From assembly GCA_025677825.1 (NCBI GenBank), contig JAIXMO010000015.1, forward strand, positions 1 to 64,000: DNA of 64,000 nt, read 5' to 3'. Positions within the stretch are counted from its first letter, which is position 1. The number at the start of each line of letters is the position of its first letter. The position numbers and the translations under genes were made by a program. This document shows positions 26,040 through 36,995 of this stretch, one piece after another. Below the pieces are notes generated by a model, which saw only the letters and a list, made by a program, of their open reading frames with translations, was not told where the DNA came from and made no database searches. The DNA comes from Helicostylum pulchrum. Its lineage: Eukaryota; Mucoromycota; Mucoromycetes; Mucorales; Mucoraceae.

Positions 26040-26480
26040 AATAGCACGCACACACGCACACACATACACGCACGCACAGACAAAACACACACAAAAGAAA
26101 AAAAATAGCAAAAAGCAAAAATAGCAAAAAGCAAAAATAGCAAAAAACAAATACAAAAAAAAAATACATATACAAAAAAAAAGAGAGAGGGAAGCAGGCA
26201 TCCCTTTTTTAATATTTTACATGGCTGCATTTGCCCTTTTTATAGAGAGAGGTTGTTTTCTTTACATTAACTTAGAATTTTATTTTATTTCTCCCCCGTT
26301 CTTTTTTTATCACTCTATTTTGTACATACAGTGCTAACAAATACCAAATGGTATTTTTTTTTTTTTTTTTTTTTTTTTTACATGATCTGATTACTGGCTT
26401 TTTTTTTGTAATTAATCGGTACCTCTTTATGCACACACACACACATATATAACGCAACACAATAAATAATTATAATAATA
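26040..26480. repeat. Microsatellite and homopolymer cluster
   Basis: Directly after the poly(A) polymerase stop lie a CA/CACG-rich stretch (26044-26095), AAAAATAGC-type repeats (26097-26150), a T-run of about 25 nt (26347-26379) and a CACACA tract (26431-26446). No gene is supported; apparent ORFs here are low-complexity. Confidence 0.85.
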
Positions 26481-26644
26481 ATAAAAAAGACCTTTTTTTC
26501 CGCACAAAAGGATGATAGAAAAAGTTTAATAAAAAAATAAATTAAATGAGGTAAAATAAGTTAGGAAATAATGGAATGATGTTTTTCAATTGTTGGTGGG
26601 GGTGGTTTGGTGCTGTTCTACAATGGTATATTTTATATCATGCT

Positions 26645-26668
26645 GTGTGTGTGTGTGTGTGTGTGTTT
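26645..26668. repeat. (TG)n microsatellite
   Basis: About ten TG units end immediately beside the stop codon of the minus-strand Sel1-repeat gene (26669), so they lie at the very start of its 3' UTR. Confidence 0.9.
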
Positions 26669-28272
26669 TTATGCAGTTGCCTTTCTTCTAGAACCAAAAA
26701 TAGACCAAATCTTCCAATTACTTCGTTTCGTCAAATTCTTTTCCAGGGATTTTTTCGCTTCTTCTTCAATTGCATTTAATTCAGCCATACGCTTTAAAGC
26801 AGGTTCATAGTTTTCATTTGCTGCCATTTTATAATAATCTGCAGCAAGCGCTAAGTTATGATTCCAACCGTCAGCTTTAAAGAACCTAACAATTATAAAA
26901 AATTAATATAAATGTCAAATACATGTACAAAAATATACTTTGTGCATTACATTTCTCCCAACATATATCTTGCATAATTCTGTGGAGCATCCTGTTGACT
27001 TGCAGCCTTTTGATAATATTCGAAAGATCGAATTAAATCCTTTGGTACACCTAGACCTTGTCTGTACATATCACCTAAACAAGTTTGACAATAACCTAAA
27101 CCAGAAGGCCAAATATCATCACCAAGTAAACACCAATTACGAGCCTGTTCGTAATCTTTTTTAATTCCTTTTACTTTTCCTTCGAAATAAATTTTAGATA
27201 ATGTTTCAATTGCTAATGGAAACCCTTGTTCACCAGATTGAGTTAACCAAAATACAGCTTGTTGAATATCTTGTTTAATCGTTGTCTGCTGTTTTTGCGT
27301 ATTTAATAGTACATCACCTACAATAAATTGACAATACTGCTCTCCTATACTTTCTGCAATGCGACGAGCATACTTGTAAGCTTTCTCAATGTCTCTACTA
27401 GTAGTTTCGCTTCCTTCATAATAAACTCTAGCTAAATCAATTAAAGCTCTTGAATCTGCAGCAGTACCATTCCTTCTTAACTGTACTTGTTGTTGTTCAG
27501 CTACAGATTCATAAATCTCTAAACTCCTTTCAATATTATATTGCTTTGGGTACTTGAAAGGGTCACCTAATATTTTAGCTAATTCTACACCAGCGCCTTC
27601 ATGTCCAATTTGAGACGATTTCGATAAATAGGTAATACCACGAGGTATATCTTGCTCTACACCAGTACCATCAATAAATAAAATACCAACCAAGTAACAC
27701 ATATGCTTTAATATTTTCTTTTGCTTTTTATCTTCCATTATTTCTCGATTAGATCTTTTAATAATTCTTTCTAATAAACCATCTTGTGTCTCCTCTTGCT
27801 CTGTCAATAGGATAAGTTCAGATACACAAGGCGATAAAGCAGCTGATAATCTTCTATCAAACACACTTCGTGCCCATAATGTCGCTTCTTGCGAATCGGG
27901 CTTGATAATTACTGTACCAAGGTCTCGTCTATCTAAAATTGTACTAAGTTTAATTTTTGCCTCAACATCACCCTATACACATGTAAAAAAAAAGAAGTTG
28001 TTAATACTAATAATAAACATGGTTTTACTGTTATTTTACTTTGGCTGCTTTCATTCTTAAATAACGTAAAGCTTGTTTAGCGAGTCCTTGAGCCTCTTTA
28101 TTATCAAAGTCTTGCTGTGTTGCATTGTTGATGAGTTCGACAGCTACTTATATGGATGAGTACGTTTTATATTTTATGGCTATGTAGACTTGATATTAAA
28201 ACCTGTTAATAAATGTAATTCGGTTGCTGTACCAGCAAATAAAGAATGCATAGCTTGATCTGCTGCTTCCAT
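26669..28272 (-). CDS. Sel1-repeat (TPR-like) protein
   Basis: Four exons (28272-28203, 28146-28040, 27972-26951, 26885-26669) give 471 aa. Repeats of the Sel1 type run through the protein, for example ALIDLARVYYEGSE, AIETLSKIYFEGK, GDMYRQGLGVPKD with SFEYYQKAASQ, and ARYMLGEMFFKADG with AADYYKMAANENY. A basic C-terminal tail follows. Such alpha-solenoids act as scaffolds, for example in ER-associated degradation or chitin-synthase activation. I see no signal peptide or membrane segment, so a soluble adaptor is likely. The specific partner is unknown. Confidence 0.85.
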
Positions 28273-28473
28273 TTTAAATAAAGAAGCAAAAAGCATACAC
28301 AACCTTGACTTTTTTCTCTATCTTATATTTTTTAAAACTCAAAATACACGTGCTTTTTTTTAACACTCCCTTTTTTTTGGAAAAACTTGGTGTTGGTTTT
28401 GGCACAGATAAAAAATATGCGACCTATATTTTTTTTATGCGTTCAACTTTGTCATAAAAAGGAACCTGTATGA

Positions 28474-28940
28474 GTCAAGTCGGAGCAGCAAGTGACTATC
28501 TGCGACGTAGTGAAAAGTGATCTATTATACTTTGAAGAACAATTAGACGCTGCCAATTTTTTCAAGGCATATTCTTCCGGAAGGATTGTTATTTGTAAAA
28601 AACTACCAGGCTTGGATATTGGATACGTAGGTTAAAAATTTACTGATCAGAGAAGAGTTATTAATTAATAATGACTTTGTTATAGTACGTTCCTTCTTTT
28701 CAAGCAAGGCTAGATCACTCAAAAACTTGGTGCCGCTGCCCCGATGACAATAGTAGTACCTCTGAACATGGCAGTATCAACTCTGAACATAGCAGCACCA
28801 CCTCTGAACATAGCAATAGCAATAACGCCACCGCTGAACATAACACCACCACCACCGCTGAAGATAATGATAATAAAGCGATAGAGAGAACATTAGTAAG
28901 ACTTACAGAACCAAAAAATTGCACTTGGTCTCAAGTATAA
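28474..28940 (+). pseudogene. Unknown two-exon fragment with Ser-Glu-His repeats
   Basis: A frame from 28474 encodes DVVKSDLLYFEEQLDAANFF and further gene-like sequence up to 28626. It joins in phase through a GTAGGT...ATAG intron to 28686-28940, with three to five imperfect SEHSST-like repeats and a stop. No in-frame ATG is available for the first part (a TGA lies just upstream), so this is a fragment, a gene with an unseen 5' exon, or a remnant. I do not recognise the family. It lies in the divergent spacer between the Sel1 gene and SEC16. Confidence 0.3.
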
Positions 28941-29284
28941 GAAGATAGAAATACTCGAGGAGTATCTTGCTCTTGGAGATTAACTTTTTCTTAGAAAGTA
29001 TCGATTCTTTTCCTTTCTCTTTTTATTAAATTTGAAATAAAGTTTATTTGATGGACTAAAGCTTCTGTTCAAGCATCACTAATCAAACAATAAAATCTTA
29101 AAATAATAGAGTTTGAATACTCTATTTTTAATTGGATAACAAGTGCAATCTTGCGGGTGAGGTTTAAAACACCTCGAAACAGTTGTTTTTTTTCCTTTTT
29201 CATTATTATTTTATTTCTTACAAAAAGAGAGAAAGAATATCAACCTTTTCTTTTTCTTTTTCATTATCCTTACTATTATTATTT

Positions 29285-31876
29285 ATGACTACACCGTACA
29301 GTGAACCAGTACAAGGTGAATGGTATCAGTTTGATCCCAACATTCATTACTATTACGATGAACAAGGTCAACTTCACTACTATGATCCCAACACCAATCA
29401 AGAATGTGACTACCAACCTCATTACAATCAACAAGACTATTATCCATCCGAAAAGAGTATACCACAAAATTATACCCCTATACAGCAGCAACAACAACAA
29501 CAACAACAACAACAACAAGCTTCACAAACACCTAATTATGCAGATTTAACTTCATCTAGACAACCCACTCCAGATGTGCGGTTACCTTGTCCCGAACCTA
29601 CTTGTTACGGTGAAAACAAACCTAAGTCAAAATTTTGTGAAGAATGCGGTAGACCACTCGGAGCAATCTCGAGATCGGCGACACCAGCTACTACCGGTAC
29701 ACCTGTAACTACTTTAACAAAGACTTTTTCTCATCAACAAATTCAAGATTATAATAATTATTATCCTGCGCAACCTCAACATCAAGAACACACTTATCAA
29801 CAACTTCCGTTAGATAGACCTCCTACGGCTCCTGTTTATTCTACTTTAGACTCATCTGTAACGCAGTACCATCCACCTACAGCCACAGTTGACCCGAGAC
29901 AGGCCTCTCAATTGTATTACAATGGACCTCAACATCAGTCCATGCAAGATTTATATGGTGCATCACAAGAAGTAACAACCACCACCAACACCACCATCAC
30001 GCGACAAATGCAATATAATCCAAATACACCTGTCTATAATAACAACAATCTTCAACAGCAGTATCAACCTCAACAACCTGATGTCGATCCATTGGATAGA
30101 GCACGAGGTTGTCCTATTGTTACGTTTGGGTTTGGTGGTAAATTGCTCGTGACATTTCCACGAACTGTTACAGATTATTACTCTTCTACCGTGAAACCTC
30201 AACCTGGACCTATCAAGCTTAAATATCTAAAAGACATAATCAAACGACCTTCAGTTCCGTTTGTTGGTCCTGTCTTGTTTGATAGTAAAGTAGGTGTCAA
30301 ACAAAAGAAGAAGGATGTTGGTGTCTTTATGACTCGAAAGATAGATCAGTTTGAAAAGGAAAAGGAAATGCTTGTATTTGATTCGTTACAGTATCATCAA
30401 TTACAAGCTAAAATATTATTATGGCAATTGGTAAAAGTATTGGTTGAAAATGAAGGAACAATTAATGACAAGTATGTATAATATGTATTATTTATATATG
30501 AAATTAATTGTTTATTTTTATGTGTTTAGAGATAAGATGGATCAAGCTATTTTACAAGTATTACGTCCTGTTACTTTAAACGAAGAAGAACCCAACTTTA
30601 CAATCCCTTCTTATCCTACCAACAACAACAACACTGCAAACGATAATACTGATTTATCAGATCATATGTTATCAAAGATGGAACAATTCTTATTAAACGG
30701 TGATAGAAAGGGAGCTGTTGATTTCGCAGTACAAGAGGATTTATGGGCGCATGCTTTGATTATCAGTAGTTGTGTGGATAAAGAATTATGGCAGCAAGTA
30801 ATTAAAAATTTTGTTGATAGAGAGATGAATTGTACTCCTGAAATGAAACAACAAAGAAATTTTAATAACATTGCTGGTAATAATCAAGCTTTACGTGTCA
30901 TGTATTCGTTATTCTCTGGTGCTGGTGGAGTAGCTAGTAAGTTTTATATTGTGTGTCTTTGAACGAGACTGATTTATTGTGGTTTTTTTTTTTTGTTAGT
31001 GAACGAGTTTCTTGTAAATGATGTACAACATGTAAATACATCTTATGGTTTACAATCTGTAACACCTCCAGCACAATTATCTCAATTGGTTAAATGGAGA
31101 GATACATTGGCCATCCTTTTAGCTAATCGAACACCCAGAGATTTAGAAGCTTTGACAGCACTTGGCGACATTATGAAAGAACAAGGATGGATAGAGGTTG
31201 CACATATATGGTAAGCTTTTTTTTTATAAAAAAAAAAAGACTTTATACTCGTCAATACTGAACTCTCTTTTATATATATCAAAGCTATCTTCTTTCTCCC
31301 CAACATGCTATGCATTCAGGTATAGATACAATTCAAGTTCGATTAACATTATTGGGAAGTGATCAACCTACGGAAGAAGCATACCAATTAACCGAGATTT
31401 TCGAATTCGCAACATCTTTACATAATGGATCTACTTGTTTACCGTTTATACAAGGATACAAATTAGCGCATGCTTGGATTTTAGCAGATTATGGATTATT
31501 AGACGAAGCTGACAGATACCATGATGCTATAGATCAATGTATAAAAACTTTTACAAAGGGTAGTCCTTATTTACATCAACAATTAGTGGATAAAGTAGCT
31601 GCCTTTAGTACCTATTTGGAAAACGCTAGAGGAAAAAAGAACGGGTAAAGTGTGAATTTTTTTATTTCTTTTTTTAAAGTGTATACTGACACTTTTTTGT
31701 CATGCAGTGTCGATCCAGGGTCGTGGCTTAAGCCTAAATTCCAAAAGAAGGCTTTAACTTCTCTTTGGGGTACATTAGAAGGTAGTTTTACAAAGTTTGT
31801 TAATGGTGATGAAATTGTTGCCCAAGAACCCGTTTCTACAAGAAAATCTACTGAAATTATGTGTCGTCCTTATTAA
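29285..31876 (+). CDS. SEC16: COPII regulator Sec16-like
   Basis: Five exons (29285-30471, 30530-30936, 31000-31210, 31285-31644, 31708-31876) give 777 aa. The N-terminus is Tyr/Gln-rich and disordered, with a short poly-Gln run. A zinc-ribbon-like CPEPTCYG...FCEECGRPL pattern lies near residues 100-125. The central conserved domain begins at RGCPIVTFGFGGKLLVTFP, and the helical ACE1-type region includes LLNGDRKGAVDFAVQEDLWAHALIIS and QLVKWRDTLAILLANRT. Sec16 organises ER exit sites and scaffolds COPII coat assembly. The usual C-terminal Sec23-binding tail is short here. Convergent with adenylosuccinate lyase. Confidence 0.9.
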
Positions 31877-32185
31877 AATATACTTTTTTTTTTACTGTGT
31901 GGTTTTTCATATTTTATCCCCTCCCTTCTTAAATCCACTTCTCCCCCGGTTGAACCGGTAAAAGCGCCTTGCCTTTCCTTCGCATCCTCCAGTAATTTTT
32001 TTTTTCTCTTCAATTGGCTCTCATTTTTTTTTATGCATTAATGTTATAAAGTTCCAATGGAAAAATAATTTATTACACGGTTTTTTTTAAATAAATGTAC
32101 AGTTAAAGCAAAAGCTTTTTTTTTTTTACAAAAAAAAAAAAGGTGATGGATAGCCCTTTTTCTTTTTTTCTGCTTCTTTTTCGAT

Positions 32186-33695
32186 TTAGACGGATAATTC
32201 AGCCTTGGTATCATCCTTAATAGCATCAGCATAGGGAGCCAAAGCAGGCTTAACATGCTTGAGTAAGAAAGAATCGACTTGTTCAGGAGCACGACCAGTG
32301 AAGGTAGAGGGGTCCAACAAGGTAGGGAGATCAGCCCAAATGGGTTCAAAGTACTTAGTGTTCTTGATACGTTCGATCAAATCATTTTCACCACCTTGCA
32401 TCTTGACGACATAAGCAGCTTCGTGAGACAAGACACGGATTTCTTCGTGACATTCTTGACGATCACCACCCTTCTTAACCATAGCCATGATAACGTTCTC
32501 GGTAGCCATGAAAGGCAACTCTTGAAGGATACGACGTTCGATGACCTTGGGGTATACAACCATACCTTCAAAGATATTTTGAAGTGTGGTTAAAACAATA
32601 TCAGTGGTCAAGAAAGCTTCAGGGAGAGAAATACGACGGTTAGCACTATCATCAAGAGTACGTTCGAACCATTGAACGGCACTGGTTTGAAGAGCATCGT
32701 TAATAAGGATCATTAAATGACGAGAGAGAGAACAAACACGTTCGGAACGCATAGGGTTACGCTTGTAAGCCATAGCAGAGGATCCAATTTGATCCTTCTC
32801 GAAAGGTTCTTCGATTTCCTTTAAGTTGGCCAAGAGACGAATATCAGTAGCGATCTTGTGAGCAGAAGCACCAAAGCCAGAAAGAGGATGAATGATATCA
32901 ATATCAATCTTACGAGCATAGGTTTGACCACAGACAGGGTAAGCTTCCTTGAAACCAGAGAGCTCAGTAACCAATTGATCTAATTCTTCGACCTTATCAT
33001 GATCACCGTTGAAAAGAGCCATGAAAGAAGCTTGAGTACCGGTAGTACCCTTAACACCACGCATCTTAAGATCATCACGCGCACGTTCAAAGTTACGTAA
33101 ATCCCATAATAATTCTTGGATCCATAAAGTAGCACGCTTACCAACAGTGACAAGTTGAGCAGGTTGGAAATGAGTGAAACCTAAAGTAGGTAAAGCGCGA
33201 TATTCTTCAGCAAACTTGGAAAGGATATCGATGACCTTTGCGATCTTCTTGATAACAATATCATAAGCATCCTTAATGATAATTAAATCACCATTATCTA
33301 AAAGTATATTATTTTAGAACACACGCCTCTTTTAAAAAAAAATAAAAATAAAAAACTTTACCAGTGACATAACAAGAAGTAGCACCTAAATGAATAATGG
33401 GAGCAGCAGCAGGAGCAACTAAACCAAAAGTATGAACGTGAGCCATAACATCATGTCTACGCTTCTTTTCTTCTTCAGCAGCAATATCATAATCAATATT
33501 GAAAATGTTGGCCTTCATTTGTTCAATAGCTTCATCGGTGATATCGTTCAAACCAAGTTGCTTTTCGGCAATAGCCAAGTTGGTCCAAAGTTGACGCCAG
33601 GTAGAAAAACGCTTATCATCAGAGAAGTTATAGGCCATCTCCTTGGAGGCATAACGAGAGGTCAAAGGTGACTGATACTTATCGTGAACGGCCAT
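32186..33695 (-). CDS. ADE13: Adenylosuccinate lyase
   Basis: Two exons (33695-33362 and 33297-32186) give 481 aa, the usual length. It carries the fumarase/aspartase-family signature as [26 protein letters not shown] near the N-terminus, and [12 protein letters not shown]. The enzyme removes fumarate from SAICAR and from adenylosuccinate in purine synthesis, in the cytosol. Codon use is strongly biased and regular compared with neighbouring accessory genes, as expected for high expression. Confidence 0.97.
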
Positions 33696-34475
33696 TTTAT
33701 TATTATTTTTTAAAAAAGATAAAAAGTGATTAAAAGAAACATTGTGGAGATTGATTTTTTATAGTAAAAAAAAAAAAAAAATGCGCTGACTCTTACATCT
33801 TGGTGGCTTATTGATGAATCCCATCAAAAATCTTTATATTCCGCTTTTTAATTTGAAACAGCACCAAAAGACGAAGGGGGGGGGGTCAGTTACCCTCACC
33901 AAAAAGAAACTAGAACTCCTTTACAGTGTTGACGGGTTCAAATGGCGGATTTCTAAATCTCATTTGTCGTATTAAAAAATCTCAATTAGCAGTGATATAT
34001 ACACGCTATATATTCACATCTTTTGATTACTATTTTGAAGTCTGCTTTGCTGCTTTATTTTGACAAGTATAGATTTATTACGGGTAAACCTATACCGCGT
34101 ATATTTTCCTTATAAAAGATATCCGTGACACTATTACGCAAATTTCCTATTCTTATTTATCGTCATCTGTTCACTCAAATAATACCACAGACAACTCGGT
34201 CCGTTCACTTCCATAAAAGGGTTACTTCTTGTATATTTGGTATGATGATTACTATTATGAACAACTCCCTATTTTACTATCATCTGATTCAACTGTCATT
34301 GAAATCTTCTCATTCATACAAATAACCATTCTTATTCATTTCAAATAATAAAATCTTTTGCTTTACTTTTATCAATTTTATTGACTTATTAATATATTAG
34401 CAAATATATCAAGCAGTTTTATAAAAATCAAATGGCAGATTTTCTTAGTCAATTAGCGTATCGTTTTGTAAACTA
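33696..34475. other. Intergenic with a dispersed-repeat fragment
   Basis: Upstream region of the adenylosuccinate lyase gene, with an A-run at 33766-33780 and a G9 run near 33877. The stretch 33993-34040 is similar to 63636-63685. No gene is supported. Confidence 0.5.
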
Positions 34476-35772
34476 TTAAACGGATTCTTTATTTAAATAT
34501 TTTGGAAAAACACCAACAGAATGTTGAATAATATTTATAAGAATATTTTCAAGTACAGAGCTACATGCCTCAGCAATTCTTGTATGAAAGTCTTCCTTAT
34601 CTTCAAACGTACTACGTCTAACTCTATTTTTAACAATTGCCCAAAATTATTCGATAGAGTTTAGCTCGGGGGAGTAAGGAGGAAGATAAATACATCTGTA
34701 CCCTTTACTAGTAATCAGATTATCAATTTCTTCATGTATGGATTGGGGCATTATCCATAATGAAGTAGAAATATTTCAGTTCTGGAAAGTTGCAATCAAA
34801 CTTGGTAAGAAGGGTGGGATCAGATGCTAAAAGCTTTGTATCAAATAGGTGGATTTTATTGTCCAAAACAAAAGTATCAATTGCAATTTTCTTTATCTTA
34901 TCATTGTTTTCGATCAACCTTTTTAGTTCTTGTGATCTTGACGTAAGCCCTGTATAATCGATGGTTACCAAACAGATGTCATGATCTGCAGATTGTAAAT
35001 AATGAAGCATATCTGTAGCGAGTTAATAGTGAGCTCTACCTTATGTTTTCATCTATTATGACTTACCTTGTGTATCTCCGTTCACATTACTTAATTTTGC
35101 AATTATAGATTTACTGGTTGTGGTATCTCTTTCGCTGAAAGGAGTGGATGCGCAACTGGAAAAAGAGACATATATTCTGGTTGTCAAGGAGTGATTTTGC
35201 AAGTTGTCCACCATATTCTGCAGAAGTTTCACCCTGTTTTCATTTTTATCATTTGAAGGGGACTTGCGAGCATATCCCACTATTTCAAACCCATTTCGCT
35301 TTAAATTCTTGATTGACTCCTGATACAGAGGTAAAAAATGGCAAATTGCTGATTTTATGTCATCTACTAAGAAATTGGTTAACAAAATACTTTAATTACA
35401 TCAATATTTGAGCTTACCGTGGAATTGTTCTTCCATAACATGACAAGATCTTACTCGATTATTGTTTTTTCGTTCTTCCTGGGCTCTTAAGAATGATAAT
35501 CGAGCATTCGAACACCATCTTGAAAAAGATAACACCGACTTACTTTCAAATATAGTGGTATGTTTTCTGACCGTATGCAAGTATGTGCGATATGTCAATG
35601 GATAACCGCGAATCCTCTGTTTTGAAATAAGTATTGGTTGTTTGGGATCAGCATTGTAACAGATTTCAAAATCACCAAGGTCTTCAATTTTCTTTTCACA
35701 TTTTTTAGCATTTTCTACAGAATAGTCAACATAAAAAAGCATGCATATTGCTTGATTTCGTGTTATGATCAT
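34476..35772 (-). pseudogene. Serine-recombinase/DDE-transposase chimera, broken
   Basis: Exons 35772-35418, 35366-35067 and from 35012 onward join in phase. They encode a resolvase-type serine recombinase: a basic N-terminal segment, then GFEIVGYARKSPSND (the YxRxS motif with the nucleophile Ser), RDTTTSKSIIAKLS, and CLVTIDYTGLTSRSQELKRL. Without leaving the frame, the ORF then runs into a Tc1/mariner C-terminus: YFIMDNAPIHT, then (after a one-base frame change near 34735) YRCIYLPPYSPELNSIE and FWAIVKNRVRR. A TAA replaces the codon after IE. The final stop is at 34476. So a recombinase gene is joined to the tail of a DDE element, and the tail carries a frameshift and a nonsense codon. Confidence 0.7.
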
Positions 35773-36995
35773 GATAATCGTTGCTTTGCGGAAATAAAGA
35801 GCCCATCGAGCGAGTGCTGGAAGAAAAGATATTACTTCTTGTTTCAGTTACTGGCAAGAAGAACGATAGGATTGCAATAAAAAAAAGTTGGTTATGTTGT
35901 CACAATTGCCAGATAAAATGCCAGATGACTGCCAGACAGATGCTGGATGGTAGCCAATCAGCATTCAACAAGAACCAGCATCATCGTTTTTTTTTTTTTA
36001 CAATGGATAATTATGTTGTTTGACCTAATGCCATAACTGTTGAAATTCTATACAACTTCCCCCCTCATTCTAAACGACAAATCATTCAAAAAGTACGTAT
36101 CATTTTTAGGTCAATTTGATTTAACTTATTGCGACATTTATTTTTTGGTTACGGACATTTAATTTTCTCAAAGTGACAAAATTTACCGTTTTCACTGTGC
36201 CTAACTTCAAACTTTTTTTACGCGTAACTCATATGATACATGACTTTCTCCGTTAAATTATGATTATATCCTTTTTAGTAGTGCCCATGGATTATGCTTT
36301 TTTAAAATTTAAAAACACCTTTTTTTTTCCAGCCGGAATTGTACTACCTGTTAAAGTTGGTCACATCACTCTTTTATGCTGATTAGTTTTATCTCAAATG
36401 TAAATTATTAAATACAGGTTTTTTTTTTGTTTTCTTTGAAAAAGTGTAAACTGTAGCGGCTCTATTTAAGGGTTCTCCGCTGATAGAGAAATAGATCTTA
36501 CGAAGTAGCTAATTATGTGTCGTTTTGATACACAGTTCTTTACTATTTCAATTGGCAACAGTAAATGTTTGAGCTCTTGCATAAACTATTTAGGTCTTAT
36601 AATCCGTCGTTATTTCTTGGTTTTGCATGAATATTTAGACGTAACTGCTAAAAAAAAAAGGTCCGTTATACCAAGTGATTAAAATAAGGTATTTTTCTCG
36701 TATAATTAAACGTCAGCGAATGCGAATTGAAGGGTATTTCACCACTACTAGTACGGCTTGGAAGACTCTGATGAAATCTTCTTTCTGTAACAGCAGCTAT
36801 TACGATACCAAACTGCGTTTTTTAATCTCTTTTTTTCTTGTGTCTATACCGCATTTGACTCATCGTTGGCGTCCTCTTTTTTTAAAAAAAAAATACACCT
36901 ATTTTTAAACTCATAACAGTGGTCGCAAAAAATTTGCTTGCCCCCAGCCTTAAAAAAAAACCTCTCTTCTTTTTTCTCTTCACCTTTTAAAAGAA
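35773..36995. other. Intergenic with a dispersed-repeat copy
   Basis: Spacer between the recombinase remnant and the DEAD-box gene. The 48-bp word at 36151-36198 recurs at 42333-42380 with four differences. A pyrimidine-rich stretch precedes the ATG at 36996. No other gene is supported. Confidence 0.55.
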
